Shown here piece by piece: positions 1 through 12,200 of a stretch of DNA of 64,000 bases. The DNA lies in contig CM051518.1 of NCBI GenBank assembly GCA_028015205.1, positions 53,740,372-53,804,371 on the forward strand. Direction: 5' to 3'. The DNA comes from Mytilisepta virgata. Lineage: Eukaryota; Mollusca; Bivalvia; Mytilida; Mytilidae. The position numbers and the translations under genes were made by a program. Within the stretch, counting starts at the first letter, position 1. Every line of letters begins with the position of its first letter. Below the pieces are notes generated by a model that did no database searches, was not told where the DNA came from, and worked only from the letters and a program-made list of their open reading frames with translations.

Positions 1-98
1 AAAAATGCTTCTTTTTGTAAAATGCATCTATTTTTTCACATTTTAAAAACTGCTGCATTCATCCCTGAATATACAATTATTTTTCTAGCAATACTAAC

Positions 99-281
99 CT
101 TGTAAGAATGTTGGTAGAAGGGAATTTCCTTAACTAGGGTTTCAAAAGCCGCATGGATATTATGACCTGTTTTTGCAGATGTTTCCAAAAATGGAATTCT
201 AAGTTTAGAAGCTAAATCCATTCCCTCTTTCACTGTAACATTTCTGCTTTCATCAAGGTCATTTTTATTTCCACATAAAAC
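99..281 (-). CDS. Ras-like GTPase exon with G4 and G5 boxes
   Basis: This 183-base exon encodes 61 codons from VLCGNKNDLDE to EIPFYQHSYK. The acceptor is TATCTTTAG before 281 and the donor is GTTAGT after 99. NKND is the guanine-specificity motif (NKxD) and ETSAK is the G5 motif. Both splice junctions are phase 0, matching the neighbouring exon. The 98 bases to the left edge are intron. Confidence 0.9.
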
Positions 282-3200
282 CTAAAGATAGGAATTTAAA
301 TACAATATATTAGTGCCTTAAAGAATCTTTAGAAGTTTTATTGAAGTGCCTGTTTAAATGAAATAGTTACCATGGTTTTCTCAGTCAATTAAGCTATGTT
401 TACAGATATTTGTACATTGTCAGAAAGGTAAAAAATTTTTGTGCATTGTCAAAAAAACTGAGATCTAGAAATTGTAAGAAAAGTGAGCCTGTGCTGAGCT
501 TTTCTCTCCTACTTTTGCAGATTGTTTATATTTACTGTGTTGATATTGTAATGTCTCATATTTTACGTTTCTAAAATTACTCAAGAAAAATTGTGAGTGT
601 CTTCCTTGAAGTTAATCTGTAACCAGTTATTTGTCATTGTCCTTCTATCTACACATGATCAGGGTACCAGAAAGCTTTTTATGTCTGCACGTTTTGTATG
701 TATAGCAAAATAGCTAATTTCAGTGTATATTGTTGTTATCCTGCAACAGTACATAGTTCAATTATAAAATAAATTGCTTCGCTGAGCGCAGCTGGATACG
801 ACCGCAGAGCTCCAACCCTGAACAATTGGGCCAAAAATGGACACAATATTCGCACTTGATACAGGTCTGAATTTGGATTGTAATTAAATATTTGACACAT
901 AATAGGTTTCTGACACAGAATAACTGAATTCAAAGAACTTAGAATTGGTCATATCATTTGAATATATATTCAATTTTTTGCTTCTTGTGCAATACAATAT
1001 GCTGTGGAGAATTGCCCCCCTTCCAAAAAAAATAATTTACCCCTTTTTTAGCTTTTGTGCAATACACTATGAAGTTGCACATTGACCCCCCCCTCCCAAA
1101 AAAAAAAAAACAATAAAATTTATTGTAACCCCCCCCCCCCCCCCCACCCTTTTTTTGCTAAAAAAAATTTGAAATTTTCTTTTTACTTTATGAAATATGA
1201 AATGAGAAAAAAATTGCCCCCTCCCCAATTTTATTTACCCCCCCTAAATTTTGTTTTCAAATCCCCCCCCCCCATTTCTTTATACTTTGCAACCATAACA
1301 GCCCATTTAAATACACCATAAACGTATTAAAATAGAAAACGACATCATAGTCGTGGATCAAACAAAGTTTAATTTTGGACCCCGATTTGGACCAACTTGA
1401 AAACTGGGCCCATAATAAAAAAACTAAGTACATGTTTAGATTCAGCATATCAAAGAACCCCAAGAATTCAATTTTTGTTAAAATCAAACCAAGTGTAATT
1501 TTGGACCCTTTGGACCTTAATGTAGACCAATTTGAAAACGGGACCAAAAATTAAGAATCTAAATGCACGGTTAGATTCGGCATATCAAAGAACCCCAATA
1601 GTTCAATTTTCGATGAAATCAAACAAAGTTTAATTTTGGACCCTTTTGGCCCCTAATTCCTAAACTGTTGGGACCAAAACTGCCAAAATCAATCCCAACC
1701 TTCCTTTTGTGGTCATAAACCTTGTGTTTAAATTTCATAAATTTCTATTTACTTATACTAAAGTTATTGTGCAAAAACCAAGAAAAATGTTTATTTGGGC
1801 CCTTTTTTAGCCCCTTATTCCTAAACTGTTGGGACCAAAACTCCCAAAAACAATCCCAACCTTCCTTTTGGGGTCATAAACCTTGTGTTAAAATTTCATA
1901 GATTTCTGTTTACTTATACTAGAGTTATTGTGCGAAAACCAAGAAAAATGCTTATTGGGCCCTTTTTTGGCCCCTAATTCTTAAACTGTTGGGACCAAAA
2001 CTCCCAAAATCAATCCCAACCTTCCTTTTGTGGTCATAAACCTTGTGTTTAAATTTCATAGATTTCTATTCACTTATACTAAAGTTATAGTGCGAAAACC
2101 AAATGTCTTCGGACGACGCCGGACGCCGACGACGACAACGCCAACGTCATACCAATATACAATTGCAAAAATTTTGCGGTCGTATAAAAACTAGAAAATG
2201 TGTCTATAAGACATGGATGCCCCATCCTAAAAACAGCCAATGTGTTGCTGAACTGCATTGTACTATACAAGAGGATTGTAGTGGTGAAAAATCATTGATA
2301 TATTACTATAGGTTTCTGAGAAATGAACCTAAACGCAAAACTTAACCAAAGTCATGAAATGTAGGTCATAGTGAACTGCATTGTATTATACAAGAAGACT
2401 GTAGTGGTGAAATATCATTGATATATATAATAGGCTTCTGATAAATGGAGCTAAACGCAAAACTTAACTGAATCGGGACGTATGGAAATGGACAAGGGTA
2501 AATCTATATGCCCCAGCCACATTCGCTTTTGTAGACAATTTGTCAAGAAAAAAATTATTTGACGCGTTATCTAGAGCAAACATGAGCTCATAGGCATTGC
2601 AAACCAAAACACAATATAACTATTACTAAAAGTGAGGACAAAGGTAGCAAGAGATAAATTATGCTACATTTGTACTAGAATAGTGAAAAAAATTCTTATT
2701 TTGCCACTTTACATAGATCAATAAGAGAATAAATTTGATATATGACTTGTTTTACATTATTCAAATACATTAGCAATTAAGTTTAAGTCAAAGATGCATT
2801 AATACATGTTGAACAAAGCATGAATTTTAAAATATGAACAAAATTTGTTAGTCATTCAGTTCCTTGGAATATCATCTTTTTTTCAAAGAGGGAAGACATG
2901 TTAACTTGATTAAAACTTACTGTTGGCACGGAATTTTTCCCTTTCATTCGAAGCAAAAAATTATAGATGGCTTCTGCCTCTTCAAATGATCTTCTGTCAT
3001 TGATACTGTAAACAATTATGAATCCCTCTCCCGTTCGTATGTAGGCATCTCTCACGGATGAAAATTCCTCCTGACCTGCCGTATCCAATATATCCAATAC
3101 AAATTGCTGAAAATATAATTAAAAATATTTTCTAGAAGGTTTTGGTAGTGATTGTTTCTGAGAAGACAATTGCCAACCAAGCTGACAGAGTGTTAGATTG

Positions 3201-6200
3201 TTGGGGTTTTACAACACTTCAACAAAACTGACTATATCATAGCAGCCTGGTTTTTTCTCCAGGAAGCTGGAGTATCCAAAGAGAGTCGAGAACCAGGAAA
3301 ATTAGCAATTCTTGTCAATTAAGATCAGAGTTCAACATACCTATCCACAAGCTGGATTCAAAATCTTTTTACCACAATATTTTTAGGGCAGTAATCATAA
3401 GCTGTTATAATCAATTTAACAACAGTAAAAATGTGCTGGTATTTAACAAAAATATGCTTCTCTGCTAAAAATTTTCGAATTGATTTAAAAGATATTTATT
3501 TGTGAAAGGAGAAATGTCTCGCATTACTATGTCAGCATGTGTTTCTTTACAATGAGCTAAAAATTCATGAAAATTGTATGTCGGCAGCATAGGTGTAATG
3601 TATCTTAGAATTTAACCTAATTTTTCTTCCAATCAGATAAGAGGAATTGGTCTATTAAGTGGTTTACTTAATCATTAAGAATTTGATATTACGTAACTAT
3701 TACGAATGTTAGATGATCGGATAGTATTTTTTGAAAACTAAGATTAGAATGATGTCATTACAACGCACGTTACTTGTTTAGATTTGTAAACATAAACGAC
3801 TGAATTTTATACTTCTTTCCTCCTTAAATATTGCAACAAAACATTTCAAATAGAGAGAAAAAAGTACAGAAGAAATTATCTAAGATTCAAACAAATTTGA
3901 GGTCTTTGTTCGAGTGGTCGTCTAAATAATTTCTACTAGGCTTCTCATTGGGAATTTTCCCACTTCAATAGCACTTTTTCTGACACCATCAAAAATATCT
4001 TTCTAAGTAAGTAGCCTCCAAAATAATTCCTGAGAGCAACATTATCTCAAATAATACCCAAGAAACTTTTCTCATTTTTTTAAAGAGTGCCCTCCCTAAA
4101 CCATGGCATTTATTCTAATAAGGGTGTTTTTTAAACATAATTCTGAAAGAGGACCACCTAAGGACCATTTCTGCCAAGTTTGGTTCCAATCTGCTTAGTG
4201 GTTTCAGACAAGAAGTTTTTTTTATGATTTCCCATAGAGTCCTTTGTTTAACTAAGTTAGGCTGTGGTGGCCATCTTGGTTGACATTCTGGGTCATCGGA
4301 CACAATTCTGACAGAGGACCATTTAAGAACCATTTTTGCCAAATTTGGTTCTAACTGACTCTGTAGTTCCAAGCACCTTGGATTTCATATTGGCATGAAG
4401 AACATAAACTTGGTAGAGGACCATGTAAGAATCATTCTGCAACATAACGATTCAATTGCTTTTGTAGTTTCAGAGAAGAAGATTTTTGAAATTTCAGCCA
4501 ATCAGAGGGCATAATTGACCCTGGCAGCCATGTTGAATTTCAGATCAGCACCAAAAAGATTTTGTCAAGGACCATTATCTGATCATTCAGGCATAATATT
4601 ACTTCCATCTGTAAACCGGTTTCTGACAAGAATATGTTTGTATGTATTTCCCATCTGGGACTATTATACTAACGGGACTGGAAACTGATCGGTCTGTTGA
4701 GATTTCATTGTCCTGATAGCGGATTATTGATTTTTTGTTTTGATTGACAGCTTATCGTGTCACGTGGTTAATTAGCCTTCGATACATGTAAACAATTGAT
4801 TTCGGCGAACATGTCAGCATGTTTGTACCGTTAAAATAGGTGGATTTAAAATAAAAAAATATAATTAAATGAACAAAAAATTAAAAATATATGAATTATT
4901 TAATTATTTTAACAAATTGAATATATATATGATTTCGAAAAAACATTGGCAAAGCATTTTCAGCTCCATTTATAAGAAAATCTACCCCTATTCAATATGC
5001 TTATATATGGCAGCAATAGCTGTGAAAGGCCTAATTTTGTAGTTCTGATTGTGGAACCTATTGTACATATTTTCAAGAAGTCAAATGGTCATGCCATCCG
5101 AAGACCATTACTGAGCAACAAAAGCCCTGATTTTACTACAAATATTGCACACATAAATAGGAGTAGACAATTTTATAGGAGCAGTATAATTTATTTGAGT
5201 CCTGCATGTGGTTTCCGGTTGTAATAATAAGGAGATTTATATTCCACTTTTCACTTTAAAAAGTGACAATAAAAATAGGTCAATCCAACCTGTAATCAAT
5301 AAATATGATTTAACAACAAACAGAACTTGCGTATCTCTTTTCAATCAACAGTTATAAGAAATTTTGTAAATCATTTTTTCCCACAGCGTCCCCATGCTGT
5401 AATCATCCGGAAAAATTTCAACCTTTAAATGTCAGTTTTTCACATTTAAGACGGGATTTGGTGATTAATAACAACTGTCGAAGATCGAAATACCTTTTAT
5501 CATAATAGTAATCATGTTTACATAAAGGATTATCTTTTCAAATAACTATAATAAAATGCTCCGCTGGGCGCAGCTAGATACGACCGCAGATGTCGAACCC
5601 TGAATAGTTGGGGCAATTATGAACACAACATTCAAGCTTGATACAATACTGAATTTGGATTGTGAATAAATATTTGACACAGCATAGGTTTCTGACACAG
5701 AATGAATGTTGTCTAAGAACTTAAAAATTTTTAATTTACCTATTCAAACCATATCAGTATTATTTGTTTTTATATATAAATCAGAAATAACCAATTTAAA
5801 ATTTAAAATTGGGCACACATATCAATTTCTTGCTATTGCGCAATACTGTGTAATTGAAAATTTCTTCAAATATTTGACACATAATAGGTTTCTGACACAG
5901 AATAACTGAAATAAAAAAACTTAAAATTGGTCATATGATTTGAATTTATATTCAATTTTTTGCTTTTGTGTAATACAATATGCTGTGGAGAATTGCCCCC
6001 CCCAAAAAAAAAATAATAATTTACCCCTTTTTTTAGCTTTTGTGCAATACACTATGAAGTTGCACATTGACCCCCCTCCCAAAAAAAAAAAACAAAAAAC
6101 AATAAAATTTATTGTAACCCCCCCCCTTTTTTTTTGCTAAAAAAATTTGAAATTTTCTTTTTAATTTATGAAATATGAAATGAGAAAAAATTACCCCCTC

Positions 6201-9200
6201 CCCAATTTCTCATTTACCCCCCCCCCCCCCCCCAAATTTTGTTTTCAACCCCCCCCCCCCCCATTTCTTTATACTTTGCAACCATAACAGCCCATTTAAA
6301 TACACCATAACATATTAAAATAGAAAATGACATCATAGTCATGGATGGCAAATTTTAAATATACATATTAAAAGCAGTTTAGATAAGATAAACAAAAAAG
6401 CTTCATCAGCACATTTTATATTGGCAAATTTCCAATGGAATTTGTTAATAATAAAGTTTTGATAACAGGGCACACATATCAATTTCTTGCTATTGCACAA
6501 TACTGTGCAATTGAAAATTTCTTCAAATATTTGACACATAATAGGTTTCTGACACAGAATAACTGAAATAAAGAACTTAGAATTGGTCATATGATTTGAA
6601 TTTATATTCAATTTTTTGCTTTTGTGTAATACAATATGCTGTGGAGAATTGCCCCCCCCCCCCCAAAAAAAAAAAAAATTTACCCCTTTTTTAGCTTTAA
6701 TTTTGGACCCCGATTTCAGGGCTCACCACACTTGAAAATAACAGGGAGACTCAGAGTCTCCCTCAGGGTAGCAACAGGGAGACTTCAGGGCATGACAGGG
6801 AGACTTCCAAGTCTACCAGAGAGACTCTGTTTTTTCCCCAAATTTGTCGCCCGTCGAGTAAATACCTGTTATTTTGTGTCTTATAGTGTATACTATACAA
6901 TCCTTTATTGTGTTTTATCCTGTATTGTTTGAGATTTTATCTACATTTACTCCATATCCTTCCATTTGAGTCATAATCTGAGATTTTGTCTCATGTGCAT
7001 TTAATCAATATCCTTTGAGAATTTTTCATGATGAGTCCTGGGACTCATTTTTCAGAATGGTGAGTCCCAGTCCCAGGACTCATCACCACTTTTTTAATGT
7101 ACATTGCTGCATGATTTTGACCATGGTAGGCCTATTGTACTATTGTTAAAGTTTAATTAAAATCATGTGCTGCCTTAAAATACTGATGAATATAATTTGA
7201 AATAAAAAAAATGAAATTATGCAGTGGTGCTCCAAACTTGGAAGAAAATTTCTGTTATAGATATGAGCAAAAATATTTGTACCTTTTGACACAACTTATT
7301 TATTATTGCCATTTTATTTTTTAATATTTATTTATTTATACTCTTTACTATTATTTATTCTCAAACATACTCTTAAAATCCTCCCATTCACCTTGCTTGA
7401 ACACCTTAATAACCAATACATGTATTTACAAAATTTCCATTTGTGCATAGATATGTCAAAATCCGCTAAATTTATTTTTAAATAAGGTCTACAGATTGTT
7501 ACCGGTCGGTAAAAAACACCGTGACCAATGAAAAATCACGAGAATTCCGATTGCCGCGATTTTCTAGCTTTCTTTTTGTCGTTTCTTTCCCCTTCCTCCA
7601 AGAAAACAAAAAATGGCGGCTCGAGATTTTTAATAAAAATAACGGTCTTCAGACGCAGCTGATTACGTACGTTGTTCGGAGGCGCCTTACTTAAAAACAC
7701 AGGGCGACTCATTTGTCGCTCTGGAGCCGATGACCAGGCGACATTGGTGAGCATTAGGCGACTTAATCGCCCTAATCGCCCAGTTTGGTGAGCCCTGCGA
7801 TTTGGACCAACTTGAAAACTCGGCCCATAATAAAACAAGAGGCTGTCGAATGACAGCAAACCGGATTTTCCTGCATGGAAATGATGTTTGCAAATCTGGA
7901 TTCCCAAACAGGATGAAGTAAAGAAATATAAATGAATTTTTGTAGGGTTTTGTAGGGTTCAGAAATGGAAAGGCAAAAATCAATCTTGACCTCCTATTTA
8001 TAGTAAGTGACAAATATTGGAATTTTTGAGACTTGAACTGCCTTTTTTCAATTTTTTAGAACCATAACTCCTGAACGGTGAAAGTGAAAATCGTCAATAT
8101 CTGAACGGTGAAAGTGGAAATCGTCAATATCGAACTTGACCTCCATTTTGTCATCAGTAACAACATATTAAAATTTGAAAAGCTTTGGTTGAACAGTTCA
8201 TAAGTTATCACACGGACACCACTGGGAAAGCCATTTTTCAATCTTTCAAGAACCGTAACTCCTGAACGGTGAAAGTGAAAATCGTCAATATCGAACTTGA
8301 CCTCCATTTTGTCATCAGTAACAACATATTAAAATTTGAAAAGCTTTGGTTGAACAGTTCATAAGTTATCACACGGACACCACTGGAAAAGCCATTTTTC
8401 AATCTTTCAAGAACCATAACTCTTAAACGGTGAAAGTGAAAATCGTCAATATCGAACTTGACCTCCATTTTGTCATCAGTAACAACATATTAAAATTTGA
8501 AAAGCTTTGGTTGAACAGTTCATAAGTTATCACACGGACACCACTGGAAAAGCCATTTTTCAATCGTTCAAGAACCATAACTCTTGAACGGTGAAAGTGA
8601 AAATCGTCAATATCGAACTTGACCTCCATTTTGTCATCAGTAACAACATATTAAAATTTGAAAAGCTTTGGTTGAACAGTTCATAAGTTATCACACGGAC
8701 ACCACTGGAAAAGCCATTTTTCAATCTTTCAAGAACCATAACTCTTAAACGGTGAAAGTGAAAATCGTCAATATCGAACTTGACCTCCATTTTGTCATCA
8801 CTAACAACATATTAAAATTTGAAAACCTTTGGTTGAACAGTTCATAAGTTATCACACGGACACCACCGGAAAAGCCATTTTTCAATCTTTCAAGAACCAT
8901 AACTCTTGAACGGTGAAAGTGAAAATCGTCAATATCGAACTTGACCTCCATTTTGTCATCACTAACAACATATTAAAATTTGAAAACCTTTGGTTGAACA
9001 GTTCATAAGTTATCACACGGACACCACCGGAAAAGCCATTTTTCAATCTTTCAAGAACCATAACTCTTGAACGGTGAAAGTGAAAATCGTCAATATCGAA
9101 CTTGACCTCCATTTTGTCATCAGTAACAACATATTAAAATTTGAAAACCTTTGGTTGAACAGTTCATAAGTTATCACACGGACACCACTGGAAAAGCCAT

Positions 9201-12200
9201 TTTTCAATCTTTCAAGAACCATAACTCTTGAACGGTGAAAGTGAAAATCGTCAATATCGAATTTGACCTCCATTTTGTCATCAGTAACAACATATTAAAA
9301 TTTGAAAAGCTTTGGTTGAACAGTTCATAAGTTATTGCACGGACACTGTTTGGCAGCCGCCCGTCCGCCCGCCCGACCGCCCGCCCGTCCGCCCGCCCGG
9401 CCGCCCGGCCGCCCGCCCGTCGTACATCACCAATTTAATAACCGATATTTTCCTATGAAAATCCGGTTAAAAACTAAGTACATGTTTAGATTCAGCATAT
9501 CAAAGAACCCCAAGAATTCAATTTTTGTTAAAATCGAACTAAGTTTAATTTTGGACCCTTTGGACCTTAATGTAGACCAATTTGAAAACGGGACCAAAAA
9601 TTAAGAATCTAAATGCACGGTTAGATTCGGCATATCAAAGAACCCCAATAGTTCAATTTTCGATGAAATCAAACAAAGTTTAATTTTGGACCCCGATTTG
9701 GACCAACTTGAAAACTGGGCCCATAATAAAAAAACTAAGTACATGTTTAGATTCAGCATATCAAAGAACCCAAAGAATTCAATTTTTGTTAAAATCAAAC
9801 TAAGTTTAATTTTGGACCCTTTGGACCTTAATGTAGACCAATTTGAAAACGGGACCAAAAATTAAGAATCTAAATGCACGGTTAGATTCGGCATATCAAA
9901 GAACCCCAATAGTTCAATTTTCGATGAAATCAAACAAAGTTTAATTTTGGACCCTGATTTGGACCAACTTGAAAACTGGGCCCATAATAAAAAAACTAAG
10001 TACATGTTTAGATTCAGCATATCAAAGAACCCAAAGAATTCAATTTTTGTTAAAATCAAACTAAGTTTAATTTTGGACCCTTTGGACCTTAATGTAGACC
10101 AATTTGAAAACGGGACCAAAAATTAAGATCCTAAATGCACGGTTAGATTCGGCATATCAAAGAACCCCAATAGTTCAATTTTCAATGAAATCAAACAAAG
10201 TTTAATTTTGGACCCTTTTGGCCCCTAATTCCTAAACTGTTGGGACCAAAACTCCAAAAATCAATCCCAACCTTCCTTTTGTGGTCATAAACCTTGTGTT
10301 TAAATTTCATAGATTTCTATTTACTTATACTAAAGTTATTGTGCAAAAACCAAGAAAAATGCTTATTTTGGCCCTTTTTTAGCCCCTAATTCCTAAACTG
10401 TTGGGACCAAAACTCCCAAAAACAATCCCAACCTTCCTTTTGTGGTCATAAACCTTGTGTTAAAATTTCATAGATTTCTATTTACTTATACTAGAGTTAT
10501 TGTGCGAAAACCTAGAAAAATGCTTATTGGGCCCTTTTTTGGCCCCTGATTCTTAAACTGTTGGGACCAAAACTCCCAAAATCAATCCCAACCTTCCTTT
10601 TGTGGTCATAAACCTTGTGTTTAAATTTCATAGATTTCTATTAACTTATACTAAAGTTATAGTGCGAAAACCAAATGTCTTCGGACGACGCCGCAGACGA
10701 CGGACGACGACGCAGACGACGACGACGACGACGACGACGCCAACGTCATACCAATATACGACCGCAAAAATTTTGCGGTCGTATAAAAACAACTTATAGA
10801 ATTATGCGATCAAAGCATGCTGTCAAAACAATATGGCGTATCATCAAGTCTCGCTCGCGTTTTAAGGACCGTGATGTTGAGTATAACTACACTGATTGGC
10901 GTAACGGTTTCCAGTCCCGTTAGTATAATAGTCCCAGTTCCCATAGAATCCTATGTTAAATGTGTTCCGTGGTGGTGGCCATCTTGGAATTCAGATAGGC
11001 ACAAAAAACATCAACTTTGTAGAAGACCATGTAAGGATCATTCCTGCAATATAACAATTCAATTGCTTTTGTAGTTTCAGAGAAGAAGATTTTTTAAATT
11101 TCAGCCAATCAGAGTGCATAAATGGCCCTGGCAGCCATGTTGAATTTTGGATCAGAACCAAAAACATAAAGTTTGTAGGGAACCATCCAATGAACATCCC
11201 CACCAAGTTTGGTTTCAACTGGCCATGGGGTTTTGGAGAAGAATATTGAAATGTGAAAAGTTAATGGACGGAGGGACGACGGACGTAAGTAATGGCAATA
11301 GCTCACATGGCCTTTTGGGCCAGGTGAGCTAAAAAATGGATATAGGAATGGGGGTTATTTCCAAAGCAAATGCCATTCTTTGAGCAGATTCTTCTGTATT
11401 ATTGCGATTTTATAATTCATACACAATTATTTGCTTTTTCATGCTGAAGTTGGATAAAATCAATTATTTATTTTTTTTGAAAAAGGAAGATTGTTCACTT
11501 TCATATCAAGTCCCTCACTTTCCAAAATTTAAATAAAATGCTCCGCTGGGCGCAGCTAGATACGACCGCAATTGGACCCTTTGGACCTTAATGGAGAATT
11601 GCCCCCCCCCCCCCAAAAAAAAAAAAAATATTAATTTACCCCTTTTTTTAGCTTTTGTGCAATACACTATGAAGTTGTACATTGACCCACCCTCCCAAAA
11701 AAAACAAAAAATAATAAAATTTATTGTAACCCCCCCCCCCCCCTTTTTTTGCTAAAAAAATTTGAAATTTTCTTTTTAATTTATGAAATATGAAATGAGA
11801 AAAAAATTACCCCCTCCCCAATTTCTCATTTACCCCCCCCCCCCTCTAAATTTTGTTTTCAACCCCCCCTCCAATGACATCATAGTAATGGCTGACAAAT
11901 TTTAAATATACATAATTTAAAAGCAGTTCAGATGAGATAACCAAAAAAGCTTCATCAGCACATTTTATATTGGCAAATTTCCAATGAAGTTCATTGACCT
12001 ATGTATTGAAGATTTCTTGCTATTGTGCAATACTGTGCAATTGAAAATTCCCCCCCCCCCCCAAAAAAAAAAAAATAAAATAATTTACCTCTTTTTTAAC
12101 TTTTGTGCAATACACTATGAAGTTCCACATTGTCCCCTTCCCTCCCAAAAAAAAATTAAAAAAAAAAAAAATTATTGTAACCCCCCCTTTTTTTCCTAAA

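Larger units (their letters stand above)
7836..9468. mobile_element. Minisatellite-bearing element, Helentron-associated/pearl type (proposed)
   Basis: Inserted in the A-run of the site CCCATAATAAAAAAACTAAG, which is intact in copy 1 (about 1409-1428). Near its left end is the hairpin GCTGTC-GAAT-GACAGC (7842-7857), followed by AACCGGATTTTC (7859-7870); the right end is the reverse complement GAAAATCCGGTT (9457-9468). The core is a 161-base array followed by a CCGC-rich block. Short inset inverted repeats, a terminal hairpin, an internal minisatellite and insertion into A/T runs are the traits described for Helentron-associated elements and bivalve pearl elements. Assignment to that class is inference. 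Confidence 0.7.
5549..10788. mobile_element. Composite TACGACCGCA element, copy 2, with nested insertions
   Basis: Left inverted end at 5579-5588 and right inverted end at 10774-10783. The ends and the internal 261-base and 160-base arrays match copy 1. It is 5.2 kb because it carries two later insertions (6717-7797 and 7836-9468) and an expanded 261-base array. The segment around AATATTTGACACATAATAGG is duplicated at about 5.87 and 6.52 kb. A GAC-rich microsatellite (about 10680-10740) precedes the right end. No transposase was found. Confidence 0.75.

Noticed and set aside
1082..1321. Proline-rich ORFs over poly-C/poly-A tracts (also near 6.0-6.2, 12.1 and 12.8 kb)
   Set aside because: Homopolymer runs inside the TACGACCGCA element copies produce these frames; they are not conserved between copies.
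7536..8013. Two minus-strand ORFs of 123 and 108 codons
   Set aside because: Both cross the exact boundary of the nested CAGGGCTCACC element into host and neighbouring repeat sequence.
8056..9273. Series of near-identical minus-strand ORFs (MEVKFDIDDFHFH...)
   Set aside because: They are translations of successive 161-base minisatellite units; period and overlap follow the array, not a gene.
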